Assembly (NCBI GenBank): GCA_017942165.1
Contig: JAGKSB010000011.1
Location: forward strand, 1-64,000
Direction of reading: 5' to 3'
DNA: 64,000 bases
From: Rhinopithecimicrobium faecis
GTDB lineage: Bacteria > Bacteroidota > Bacteroidia > Sphingobacteriales > Sphingobacteriaceae
Within the stretch, counting starts at the first letter, position 1. Each line of letters begins with the position of its first letter. The translations under genes were made by a program, and so were the position numbers. The notes beneath the pieces were generated by a model. The model ran no database searches. It was not told the DNA's origin and was given only the letters and a program-made list of their open reading frames with translations. This document shows, piece by piece, positions 41,960 to 50,306 of this stretch.

Positions 41960-42754
41960 TTAACCTTTTCTATAGTTATTATTATTTGTGTTGGAATTTG
42001 ATGGTCCGTAGCTACGTTTGTTGTTATTACTAGCTCCACCGGTATTGGAATTTGTATTCCTTTTGGAGAAGTTGTTCGTATTATTACTACGTGGATTGCT
42101 AGGTCCTTTGTGGTGGCTATGTCCAGTGTTATTACTGCGGTTCTGCGTATTTGAAGGTGCTGGAGCAGCTCCACCTTTAATGCGGTTTCCTGGAGGAGGA
42201 GTTTTAAAATCTAACTTCGTTAAAGTCACTCCTTCTTTCAATTTCAGAATACCTTCGGATAAACCTGCGAGATCTTCCAGTATAAACTCATCGGATACCG
42301 AGTCTTTATTCCAAGTGGTGTAAGCCATTTTCATAAAGTTGGCAATAGAAAGTGCCATCTGCTGTCTCTTCTCTTCGTCAGTAACTTGGATCGCTTTATC
42401 GATCATCTTCTCGACCGTAAATCCGTAATGTTTAAATTTTATGCGGTGCTGTGGGTAGTTTAATAACTCCGGAGTAGGGCGCACATCATCGCGTGTAGGC
42501 GTCACATAAGGTGAATCTACATCGATGCTGAAATCCGAGATAATACGTAAGTGATCCCAAAGCTTATGTTTGAAATCCGCCACATCACGTAAATGTGGAT
42601 TTAGCACACCCATCATATCGATTACTACCTGTGCTAGGCGATTGCGCTCTTCCTTTTCCGGAATAGTACAAATATAATCTACCATATTTTGCACATTTCT
42701 ACCGTATTCGGCTAATATTAACCTTGGTCTTGTGCTGTTGTAATCAAAATTCAT
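41960..42754 (-). CDS. DUF4290 protein with Asn-rich tail
   Basis: This 264-residue protein has a helical N-terminal DUF4290 domain (about 1-185), starting MNFDYNSTRPRLILAEYGRN and including LWDHLRIISDF and YPQHRIKFKHYG. A disordered tail of about 70 residues follows, very rich in Asn, Ser, Gly, Lys and Arg. DUF4290 is restricted to Bacteroidetes, usually next to murA as here; its function is unknown. The basic, low-complexity tail suggests RNA or cell-wall polymer binding or condensate formation, which is inference only. Confidence 0.85.
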   Translation of the reverse strand: MNFDYNSTRPRLILAEYGRNVQNMVDYICTIPEKEERNRLAQVVIDMMGVLNPHLRDVADFKHKLWDHLRIISDFSIDVDSPYVTPTRDDVRPTPELLNYPQHRIKFKHYGFTVEKMIDKAIQVTDEEKRQQMALSIANFMKMAYTTWNKDSVSDEFILEDLAGLSEGILKLKEGVTLTKLDFKTPPPGNRIKGGAAPAPSNTQNRSNNTGHSHHKGPSNPRSNNTNNFSKRNTNSNTGGASNNNKRSYGPSNSNTNNNNYRKG

Positions 42755-42818
42755 ATGTATATATTAGGAACAAATCGGATATAAATCCGCTTATTCAGTC
42801 TATGCGTTATTAAAGATG

Positions 42819-42853
42819 CAGTTCTTAGCTGCTTTTTTACAGTTCTTAGCTGC
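42819..42853. repeat. 14-bp direct repeat in the UvrD-DUF4290 spacer
   Basis: CAGTTCTTAGCTGC occurs at 42819-42832 and again at 42840-42853, a 21-base period; a third, weaker AGC-rich copy (TTCAGCATTTAGCTG) follows. Each copy has GCAG/CTGC ends and could form a small hairpin. No function is known. Confidence 0.6.
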
Positions 42854-42884
42854 ACTTGTTATGTTTCAGCATTTAGCTGATTTA

Positions 42885-45167
42885 TTATTCTACGATCCTT
42901 AGTTTAGCAAATTTAAGCAACAATTGCTTCTGTCCCAAACCTTTGAATGAAATAGTTGCTTTAAGGTCCCCTTTCGCACCTTCTAAATTCGTTACTTCAC
43001 CAAATCCAAAGCGTTCGTGCTCAACTTGCATCCCAATCGCGAGCTTACTCGTGTCTGAAGGGGCAAATCCTGCTGTAGGCTTATGCGCCTTCGCAAGTAG
43101 TGAGGTGGTCTTTGGAATAACCTTAGGCTTAGGCTTGGAAAATGCATCTTTATCCCCCTGCTGCTGCCATGCCATGCGCTCACCTTTGAAATTTCCTTCC
43201 GCTGAAGATGCCGTTGAGCGACTAGAAAATTCTAAATCTAGGTACGCAGGATTCAACTCATCTAAAAAGCGCGACGGCTCACAGTTGTTTAAAGTTCCCC
43301 AACGGTAGCGCGATGTCGCATAGGAAAGAAGAAGCTTTTTTTCAGCACGCGTCACCGCAACATAAAATAGACGTCTCTCTTCCTCCAGCTCGGCGCGAGA
43401 ATTTAATGCCAGCTGCGAAGGGAAAAGATTCTCTTCAAGCCCAACAATAAAGACTACTGGAAACTCCAATCCTTTTGAAGAGTGTATCGTCATCAACGAG
43501 ACTGTATCTGCATTGGGATTTTTATCATTATCATCGTTCGTTAGAAGAGCAATATCTTGCATATAAATATCCAATCCGCGCTCCTCCAAATCCTCACGTT
43601 CTGAAAACTCCTTGATACCATTTAGGAGTTCCTGAATATTTTCATACCTGGAAAGACCCTCCACGGATTTATCCGCATAAAGCTCCTTTAAGATCCCGGA
43701 ATGCTGCGCTATATGCATCGCTGTATCAAAGGCTGACTGACTTTTTGCGAGGGCCTGAAAAGACTGAATCATAGTTCCAAAGCCATTCACAGCTCCTGCA
43801 GAACGTCCTTCAAGAAACATGGAAGCATTGGCTACCACATCCCATAACCGGAATTGATTCTTGTCAGCGGCAATCACAATTTTCTCAATCGTTGTATCCC
43901 CTATTCCACGACGTGGGTAGTTGATCACCCGCTTTAAAGCTTCTTCATCATTGGGATTAAAGGTCAATCTAAAATACGCAATTAAATCCTTAACTTCCTT
44001 ACGCTGATAGAAAGAAGTTCCCCCGTAAATTTTATAAGGGATATTTATTTTCCTTAAAGCTTCCTCCATGGCACGAGACTGCGCATTCGTCCGATAGAGG
44101 ATTGCAAAATCTTTGTAATGTAACCCTTTTAAGGCGTACTCTTGAGCGATTTGATCCGCCACAATCTTTCCTTCTTCATTATCAGAGAAGGCACGGGAGA
44201 CTTTAATCTTCTCTCCCTCTTCATTATCGGAAAATACATTCTTCTCCAGCTGATTCTTATTATTCGCTATCACCGAATTTGCGGCGTTAACAATCGTCTG
44301 CGTGGAGCGATAATTCTGTTCCAATTTAAAGACTTTCACATCGGGATAATCTTTCTGAAAGTTCAGAATATTCTGGATATTAGCACCCCGGAAGGCATAG
44401 ATACTTTGCGCATCATCACCTACAACACAGATATTCTCATTGACGGCCGCTAGGCGCTTAACAATTAAATATTGTGAAAAGTTTGTATCCTGGTACTCAT
44501 CCACCATCAAATATTTAAATTGATGCTGATATTTATGTAGGACTTCGGGGGATTTATTCAATAACACATTGGTCTTAAACAATAAATCATCAAAGTCCAT
44601 CGCCCCAGCACGGTAGCAACGCTGCGCATAGGTTAGATAAATCTGGCCCAGCTGCCCACGACCATTCGAAATATCTTCAGCCATAATAGCCTCATTCTTG
44701 TTATATTCCTGGGGAGATATTAAATTATTCTTTGCTTGAGAGATGCGTCCATATACCTGATTGACATTGTATAATTTATCATCTAAGTTCATTTCCTTTA
44801 AGATAGAACGTAACAAAGATTTTGTGTCATCGGTATCGTAAATCGTAAAATTCTTTGGATAGCCAATAATCTCAGCTTCTACACGTAAGATCTTTGCGAA
44901 CACGGAGTGGAATGTTCCCATCCATATATTCTTTGCTTCCGCGCCAACGACAGATTTTATACGTTCGCGCATTTCCTTGGCAGCCTTATTCGTAAAGGTT
45001 AGCACCAAAATATTAAATGGATCTACCCCCTGACGTACTAAATGTGCTACACGATAGGTAATCACACGCGTCTTTCCTGAGCCAGCACCTGCCACAATCA
45101 TGACAGGGCCTTTAGTATTTTCCACAGCGTCACGCTGTGAGGGGTTTAATCCTGATAAAAAATCCAA
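42885..45167 (-). CDS. UvrD/PcrA-type DNA helicase, TTG start with a strong ribosome-binding site
   Basis: This 760-residue superfamily 1A helicase unwinds DNA 3'-5' in repair and replication-fork upkeep. Motifs are motif I AGAGSGKT (26-33), Ia LTFTNKAAKEMRER, motif II VDEYQDTN, motif III GDDAQSIYAFRGA, motif IV KLEQNYRST, motif V TIHSSKGLEFPVVF and motif VI YVAVTRAEKKL. The C-terminal tail ends in a Tudor-like RNAP-binding segment (VEHERFGFGEVTNLEG). An in-frame stop lies two codons upstream of TTG 45167, so this TTG is the only reasonable start. GAGGAG seven bases before it is unusual in a phylum that rarely uses Shine-Dalgarno pairing. Confidence 0.95.
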   Translation of the reverse strand: MDFLSGLNPSQRDAVENTKGPVMIVAGAGSGKTRVITYRVAHLVRQGVDPFNILVLTFTNKAAKEMRERIKSVVGAEAKNIWMGTFHSVFAKILRVEAEIIGYPKNFTIYDTDDTKSLLRSILKEMNLDDKLYNVNQVYGRISQAKNNLISPQEYNKNEAIMAEDISNGRGQLGQIYLTYAQRCYRAGAMDFDDLLFKTNVLLNKSPEVLHKYQHQFKYLMVDEYQDTNFSQYLIVKRLAAVNENICVVGDDAQSIYAFRGANIQNILNFQKDYPDVKVFKLEQNYRSTQTIVNAANSVIANNKNQLEKNVFSDNEEGEKIKVSRAFSDNEEGKIVADQIAQEYALKGLHYKDFAILYRTNAQSRAMEEALRKINIPYKIYGGTSFYQRKEVKDLIAYFRLTFNPNDEEALKRVINYPRRGIGDTTIEKIVIAADKNQFRLWDVVANASMFLEGRSAGAVNGFGTMIQSFQALAKSQSAFDTAMHIAQHSGILKELYADKSVEGLSRYENIQELLNGIKEFSEREDLEERGLDIYMQDIALLTNDDNDKNPNADTVSLMTIHSSKGLEFPVVFIVGLEENLFPSQLALNSRAELEEERRLFYVAVTRAEKKLLLSYATSRYRWGTLNNCEPSRFLDELNPAYLDLEFSSRSTASSAEGNFKGERMAWQQQGDKDAFSKPKPKVIPKTTSLLAKAHKPTAGFAPSDTSKLAIGMQVEHERFGFGEVTNLEGAKGDLKATISFKGLGQKQLLLKFAKLRIVE

Positions 45168-45231
45168 AGTTTACTCCTCGTTAAATCGTAAAAAAAATGT
45201 TTTATATAAAGGTGATTCCTTCCTACGCTCC

Positions 45232-46824
45232 TTAAAATGGGGCGTCGTCAGGCATATCATTCATCTTCGAAGGCATTGTAATGCCACCACCAGTCCGAGT
45301 ATCAAATGCCGCGGAGGGTGCCATCGAAGGTGGAAAAGCGGGTGTATCAGCCGTAAAGGATTCTTGCCCCATACCCGAGAACTCATCTTCTAAGTCTACG
45401 AATTTAACATATTTACCAATAAAACGCAAGGGCACAATGCCTGTTTCTCCATTTCTATGTTTGGCGATAATCACTTCACCTACCCCTGCGGTAGGGCGAC
45501 CTTCTTCATCTTCTGTTAAACCGTAATATTCTGGGCGATATAAAAACAACACCATATCAGCATCCTGCTCAATGGATCCCGACTCACGTAAATCCGAGAG
45601 CATAGGACGCTTCGAGTTTCCGGGACGTGATTCCACAGCACGGGAAAGCTGCGAAAGGGCTAATACAGGAATATTCAACTCCTTAGCCACAGACTTCAGG
45701 GCACGGGAGATACTACCAATTTCTTGCTCTCTATTACCGCCCCCTTTACCATCAGCCTTTCCTTGCATCAGCTGCAAGTAATCGACAATGACCATCTGTA
45801 TATCATGCTGCGCTTTTAGTCGACGGCACTTCGCTCTAAATTCAAAAACATTTAATGCGGGAGTGTCATCAATTATAAGAGGCGCTTCTGTCAGGCGACC
45901 AATACGGGAATGTAGCTGCTGCCACTCATGATCCGCTAGATTACCTTTCTTTAATTTCTCTTGTTCAATTTCCGTCTCTCCAGCAATCAGACGATTTACT
46001 AATTGTACAGAGGACATCTCCAAGGAGAATACTGCAACAGGCTTATTGTGATCCACAGCAGCATTACGCGCTACGGAGAGTACAAAAGCTGTCTTTCCCA
46101 TCGCCGGACGTGCGGCAATAATTACTAAATCTGAGGGCTGCCATCCGGAAGTCATCCGATCCAATGCCGTTAATCCGGAAGGTACTCCTGTCAAACCATC
46201 GGTCTTATCGCGCAGGAGCTCTAAGTTGGAAATAGCTTCACGCATGATATCATCCATCTTTCGGGAATCACGACGTAAGTTATTTTGTGCAATATCGAAT
46301 AAACTTTTCTCCGCATGATCTAATAAATCGAAAATATCGGAAGTCTCATCGTAGGAGGAGTTGATAATTTCTGTAGATACCTGAATCAGTTCACGCTGAA
46401 TATATTTTTGAGATATAATGCGGGCATGGTATTCAATATTTGCCGCCGATACCACATGGTCTGTAAGCTGTGTAATATAATATGCACCACCCACCATTTC
46501 TAAGGAGCCCATTTTTCTCAATTCTGCCGTTACGGTCAAAATATCTATAGGTGATGTTTTCTGAAATAAATTAAAAATCGCTTCAAATATTTTTTGATGC
46601 GCATCTTTATAAAAAGACTCGGGTTTTAAAATATCAATAACTTCCGATAAGGCATTTTTTTCGAGCATTAAAGCTCCTAGTACGGCTTCTTCTAAATCTA
46701 ATGCTTGGGGAGGTAATTTACCTAGGCCACTAACCATATTATTGAGTCTGGTCTTACGCTCACCAAAGCCTGTTTTCTTTGTAGCCTCGAATTTATTCGG
46801 TATAAAATTATTGTCGTTATTCAT
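45232..46824 (-). CDS. dnaB: Replicative DNA helicase
   Basis: This 530-residue hexameric helicase unwinds DNA at the fork. It has an N-terminal helical domain starting at about residue 38 (PPQALDLEEAVLGALMLE), a linker and the RecA-like domain with Walker A ARPAMGKT (238-245), EMSSVQLVNRL, Walker B IVDYLQLM and DLRESGSIEQDADMVLFLYR. The tail of about 60 residues is acidic with Pro and Met. No intein is present. The gene faces leftward from an intergenic region with DnaA boxes and menG on the other side. Confidence 0.96.
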   Translation of the reverse strand: MNNDNNFIPNKFEATKKTGFGERKTRLNNMVSGLGKLPPQALDLEEAVLGALMLEKNALSEVIDILKPESFYKDAHQKIFEAIFNLFQKTSPIDILTVTAELRKMGSLEMVGGAYYITQLTDHVVSAANIEYHARIISQKYIQRELIQVSTEIINSSYDETSDIFDLLDHAEKSLFDIAQNNLRRDSRKMDDIMREAISNLELLRDKTDGLTGVPSGLTALDRMTSGWQPSDLVIIAARPAMGKTAFVLSVARNAAVDHNKPVAVFSLEMSSVQLVNRLIAGETEIEQEKLKKGNLADHEWQQLHSRIGRLTEAPLIIDDTPALNVFEFRAKCRRLKAQHDIQMVIVDYLQLMQGKADGKGGGNREQEIGSISRALKSVAKELNIPVLALSQLSRAVESRPGNSKRPMLSDLRESGSIEQDADMVLFLYRPEYYGLTEDEEGRPTAGVGEVIIAKHRNGETGIVPLRFIGKYVKFVDLEDEFSGMGQESFTADTPAFPPSMAPSAAFDTRTGGGITMPSKMNDMPDDAPF

Positions 46825-47208
46825 TTCTCAGGGCTGAAATTAAATGTTCCCCAAAAATTGTAGTCTGCTTCTGGGATAACAAAAGTATAAAAAATACTTT
46901 TGACATTTCTACCTAGTTTCAAACAACCTATTTTTCGAATGCGCTATAAGAGGCTTATAGGCATTCTGAAATGTGGATAACAAATTAGTTTTCCACATTT
47001 AATGTTCATAACGCCATGAAAATAAAACATAAATAACTTATAAACAATTATTTAAGGAAAATATATTTCTTCAACCAAATGTTAATAACTATACACTCAT
47101 TTATTTACGAGCCTAATTTTTATAAAAAGAATGTAGGGTAGAATAAATTTTACTTTAGACAGTTAAATTCCCTTCAAAGGTCATGCAGAATGTTGTATCT
47201 TTGTTATT
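46825..47208. other. dnaB-menG intergenic region with DnaA boxes and hairpins; origin-like
   Basis: This 384-base, AT-rich gap separates divergent genes. It contains TGTGGATAA (46972-46980, an exact DnaA box on the minus strand) and TTTTCCACA (46989-46997, a box on the plus strand), which together sit in an inverted repeat AAATGTGG/CCACATTT. A hairpin GAATGC-(g)-CTATAAG/CTTATAG-GCATTC occupies 46937-46966 and another, CAAAAGTAT/ATACTTTTG, 46880-46902. Relaxed DnaA-like sites (for example TTATAAACA at 47038-47046) lie in the AT-rich right part. It could be a chromosomal origin or a DnaA-controlled promoter for dnaB. Two good boxes are few for an origin. Confidence 0.35.
47196..47203 (+). promoter_or_regulatory. 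-7 element immediately before menG (possible leaderless start)
   Basis: TATCTTTG ends six bases before the menG ATG (47209). Initiation normally falls about 5-7 bases after this element, so the transcript may begin at or within a base or two of the start codon. The -33 region is not well matched. Confidence 0.45.
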
Positions 47209-47949
47209 ATGACAAATGAATCATCGACGTTAAAGCCGTACAAAGATGTAGCGGATGGAAAGAAAAAGCAAGTCGCGGATATGTTTAATAACATTTCCAA
47301 AACCTATGATTTTCTAAACCACTTCCTGTCATTAGGCATCGATAAAATATGGCGTAAGAATGCGATTAACTCGCTGAAAGACTTAGCCCCTCAATATATG
47401 TTAGATGTGGCAACTGGCACTGGAGACTTTGCACTGCAGAGCATAAAAACATTGAATCCTAAAAAAATTATCGGTGTAGATATCTCGGAAGGCATGCTTG
47501 CTGTCGCTAAAGAAAAAATTGCCGCAAAGGGGTTAACTGATCAATTTGAAGTGCAGCTGGGAGATTCCGAAAAATTGCAGTTTGCCGATGAGACTTTCGA
47601 CGCTGTGACTGTGGCTTTTGGTGTTAGAAACTTTGAAAACCTAGAAAAAGGCCTATCGGATATTTGTCGTGTACTAAAGCCTGGTGGTCGTGCTGTGATA
47701 TTAGAGTTTTCAAATCCACAGAATTTCCCGATAAAACAGCTTTATAACTTCTACTTCCGTCAAATTACGCCAAGGATAGGAAAACTATTTTCCAAAGACT
47801 CTTCAGCATATGAATACCTACCGGAATCTGTAGCCAAATTTCCGGATGGCGAACGCTTTGTGGCGATTACCAAGCAGGTAGGTTTTAAAACCACCATAAT
47901 GCGTCCCCAAACTTTTGGTATCTGTACCATTTATATCGCTACCAAATAG
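47209..47949 (+). CDS. menG: Demethylmenaquinone methyltransferase
   Basis: This 246-residue UbiE/MenG methyltransferase adds the last methyl group in menaquinone synthesis. It has VADMFNNISKTYDFLNHFLSLGIDKIWRK, the SAM-binding loop MLDVATGTGDFAL, VTVAFGVRNFENLEKGL, and ILEFSNPQNFPIKQLYNFYF. Bacteroidetes use menaquinone, so MenG rather than UbiE is the likely role. An SDR gene follows after 31 bases. Confidence 0.95.
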   Translation: MTNESSTLKPYKDVADGKKKQVADMFNNISKTYDFLNHFLSLGIDKIWRKNAINSLKDLAPQYMLDVATGTGDFALQSIKTLNPKKIIGVDISEGMLAVAKEKIAAKGLTDQFEVQLGDSEKLQFADETFDAVTVAFGVRNFENLEKGLSDICRVLKPGGRAVILEFSNPQNFPIKQLYNFYFRQITPRIGKLFSKDSSAYEYLPESVAKFPDGERFVAITKQVGFKTTIMRPQTFGICTIYIATK

Positions 47950-47980
47950 GTTTTTTTAAAAATTAATGCCGTAGAATAGC

Positions 47981-48742
47981 ATGCAGAAAACAGTATTTAT
48001 AACAGGAGCGAGCTCAGGCATTGGTAAAGCCTGTGCCGAAGTATTAGCAAAAGCTGGATATAATCTCTTATTATGTGCACGAAGACATGAAAAGTTAGTG
48101 CAACTTAAGCATGAGTTGTCCAACTTATACCCGACGATTCATATACATACCTTCGAACTCGATGTCCGCCATGCACAGGAAGTTCAACAAGCCATCACCG
48201 CACTACCCGAGGAATGGAAAAAAATTGACGTCTTAATCAACAACGCTGGACTAAGTCAAGGTTTAGACCCTATACAAACGGGAAATATTGACGACTGGGA
48301 CCGCATGATAGATACCAATATCAAAGGTTTTCTTTATGTATCACGCCAAGTTATTCCCCTTATGGAAGCCACTGGTGCTGGACATATTGTGAATTTAGGA
48401 TCTATTGCTGGTAAGGAAGTCTACCCCAATGGGAATGTTTACTGCGCCACTAAGCATGCTGTAGATGCCCTCAATAAAGCCATGCGCATAGACTTACTCC
48501 CCAAAGGTATCAAGGTTACAGGAATTAACCCTGGGATGGTAGAAACGGAATTTTCTGAAGTTCGCTTTAAAGGAGATACCGAGCGTGCAGCGCATGTGTA
48601 CGATGGCCTCACCCCTCTTTCTGGCACTGATATTGCCGAAACTATTTTATTCGTATTATCGCGTCCAGCGCATGTATGTATCAATGATCTATTGATTATG
48701 CCTACAGCGCAAGCAAATGGTACGCTAGTTAACAGAAAATAA
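47981..48742 (+). CDS. SDR family oxidoreductase (YdfG-like)
   Basis: This 253-residue Rossmann enzyme has the cofactor motif TGASSGIGKA (about 7-16), an NNAG motif (INNAGLSQG), the catalytic Ser in LGSIAGKEVYPNG and YCATK. The C-terminal part (GMVETEFSEVRFKGD, LTPLSGTDIAETILFVLSRP) matches the YdfG/serine-3-dehydrogenase type, which reduces or oxidises hydroxy acids with NADP. The exact substrate is not predictable. It lies in a plus-strand run with menG and yqeY. Confidence 0.88.
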   Translation: MQKTVFITGASSGIGKACAEVLAKAGYNLLLCARRHEKLVQLKHELSNLYPTIHIHTFELDVRHAQEVQQAITALPEEWKKIDVLINNAGLSQGLDPIQTGNIDDWDRMIDTNIKGFLYVSRQVIPLMEATGAGHIVNLGSIAGKEVYPNGNVYCATKHAVDALNKAMRIDLLPKGIKVTGINPGMVETEFSEVRFKGDTERAAHVYDGLTPLSGTDIAETILFVLSRPAHVCINDLLIMPTAQANGTLVNRK

Positions 48743-48769
48743 CAACATTATATATTCAAAATTTCAACT

Positions 48770-49219
48770 ATGTCTTTAGAAGTAACTATCAACCAAGATA
48801 TTAAAGCTGCAATGATTGCAAAAGATGCTGCGAAATTGCGTGGTTTACGTGCTGTAAAAGCGGCGATCCTTTTAGCGAAAACAGAAAAAGGTCATTCCGA
48901 AGAACTAACGGAAGAGTCCGAAATAAAAGTGCTTCAGAAATTAGTGAAACAGCGTAAGGAGTCTGCGGACATCTATAAGACGCAAGGTAGAGAAGATTTA
49001 TACGCAATAGAAGTGGAGGAGCAGGAAGTAATTGAAGCTTACCTACCGAAGCAACTAGATGCGGCAGAAGTCGAGGCTATTATTAAAGATATTATCGCTG
49101 AAACAGGTGCTGCTTCGGTAAAAGATATGGGTAAAGTAATGGCTGCAGCAAATCAAAAGTTAGCTGGTCAAGCGGATGGCAAAACAATCTCGGCAACCGT
49201 CAAATCATTGCTTTCCTAA
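48770..49219 (+). CDS. yqeY: GatB/YqeY domain protein
   Basis: This 149-residue helical protein begins MSLEVTINQDIKAAMIAKDAAKLRGLRA and has EIKVLQKLVKQRKESADIYK and ETGAASVKDMGKVMAAANQKLAGQADGK, the YqeY pattern that resembles the tail domain of the amidotransferase GatB. It may bind tRNA; the role is not established. The length is normal. A terminator lies 70 bases downstream. Confidence 0.92.
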   Translation: MSLEVTINQDIKAAMIAKDAAKLRGLRAVKAAILLAKTEKGHSEELTEESEIKVLQKLVKQRKESADIYKTQGREDLYAIEVEEQEVIEAYLPKQLDAAEVEAIIKDIIAETGAASVKDMGKVMAAANQKLAGQADGKTISATVKSLLS

Positions 49220-49289
49220 AATCTACAACGCCCCAATAGTGCGCATTAAACACCTCAAAAGAGCAACCTCAGAAGAGCTGTAGTTATAA

Positions 49290-49320
49290 AAAAAAGGAAT
49301 ACCTCGGTATTCCTTTTTTT
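49290..49320. terminator. Bidirectional terminator between yqeY and the acyltransferase operon
   Basis: AAGGAATACC (49294-49303) pairs with GGTATTCCTT (49306-49315) and is flanked by A and T runs (49289-49320), giving U-tracts in both directions. It separates the convergent units. Confidence 0.85.
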
Positions 49321-49344
49321 ATGCTTTTATAATAACGTGGAGTA

Positions 49345-50301
49345 TTAACCTTTTTTCACAGGATTCCCGTAATGGCAATCGCGCTCCATGGTGCTAATAT
49401 GTCGCTCCTTCTTTACGGGATAGACATCTTCAATGGCAATTAATATTCCGGTCTCTTCCACTTCCCCAAATTCATCATTCATCGCCGTACCAAAGGTTTT
49501 CATCGATGGAGACAGATTCATATAGGTGTTTATTAAAGGAGGGATATTTTCCCCTAAAGCACGGATACGTGCGTTCAACACCTTATAACCTTCCTTATAA
49601 TCAAGATCGTCAAAAATCCCTAAAAAGGGGCTGAAGTCTGTTTTTATTTCCAAATTCGCATGAGGGCGTACCAACTGCTCTTTATCTGGAAAATAGGTTT
49701 CCATAAAATACATTAATAAGTCGCGTGCTTCCTTATTATAGTGTGTATACATGGTCACTTTTCCAAAAAGATATTTTATATCTGGATTTAACACGATCAA
49801 TCCGCCTAAGCCATCCCATAAATTATCTAAGGAAAATAGTCCTTTTCGATTATCCACCGAAGGTTGATATCTCGGCTGCACAAAAGAACGGCCTAATTCC
49901 ATGGTACTAGAAAGGTAGGAATCAATAAATTTTTCTGAAAAGTCAAAGTAATGTGCCGTTGAAAGGTTAAACTTGCCATCCTCAGAAAAAGCATTTTTAC
50001 ATTTTATAATCCGATACCCGGCCACAATTTCCTCATCCTCAGGATTCCATGCAATCAGTTGATCATAACAATTTTCACAGGTGTCATTCTCATCTAAATC
50101 CAACGCTAATCCTGTACCACCACCGGCAGTTCTAAATGTTAGTTCACGTAAACGACCAATTTCCTTAACTACTTGGGGAGCATTGTGATAATTCACCAAG
50201 TATATTTCATTATTGCCGTTATTCGTATATCTCATAAAAGCCGCTTGATTTAATTCAGCTTTTAAAAGGCTCTTCTCAACTGGAGCGATTAATTCTTGCA
50301 T
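49345..50301 (-). CDS. GNAT-type N-acyltransferase of the aminoacyl-lipid pathway (GlsB/OlsB-like)
   Basis: This 318-residue protein has a hemolysin-type acyltransferase domain. RLRELTFRTAGGGTGLALDLDENDTCENCYDQLIAW (about 50-84) matches the start of the family (R-x-x-x-F, then D-x-D-x-x-D), followed by GYRII and STMELGRSFVQPRYQ (about 135-150). Such enzymes transfer a 3-hydroxyacyl chain from ACP to the amino group of ornithine or glycine. The upstream gene encodes an O-acyltransferase only 5 bases away; the same pair makes glycine lipids in Bacteroides (GlsB and GlsA) and ornithine lipids elsewhere. The amino acid used here cannot be decided. Confidence 0.78.
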   Translation of the reverse strand: MQELIAPVEKSLLKAELNQAAFMRYTNNGNNEIYLVNYHNAPQVVKEIGRLRELTFRTAGGGTGLALDLDENDTCENCYDQLIAWNPEDEEIVAGYRIIKCKNAFSEDGKFNLSTAHYFDFSEKFIDSYLSSTMELGRSFVQPRYQPSVDNRKGLFSLDNLWDGLGGLIVLNPDIKYLFGKVTMYTHYNKEARDLLMYFMETYFPDKEQLVRPHANLEIKTDFSPFLGIFDDLDYKEGYKVLNARIRALGENIPPLINTYMNLSPSMKTFGTAMNDEFGEVEETGILIAIEDVYPVKKERHISTMERDCHYGNPVKKG

Positions 50302-50306
50302 ATATA

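Noticed and set aside
42943..43308. A 121-residue open frame antisense to the UvrD-type helicase
   Set aside because: It lies wholly within a well-supported gene and has no protein-like features.
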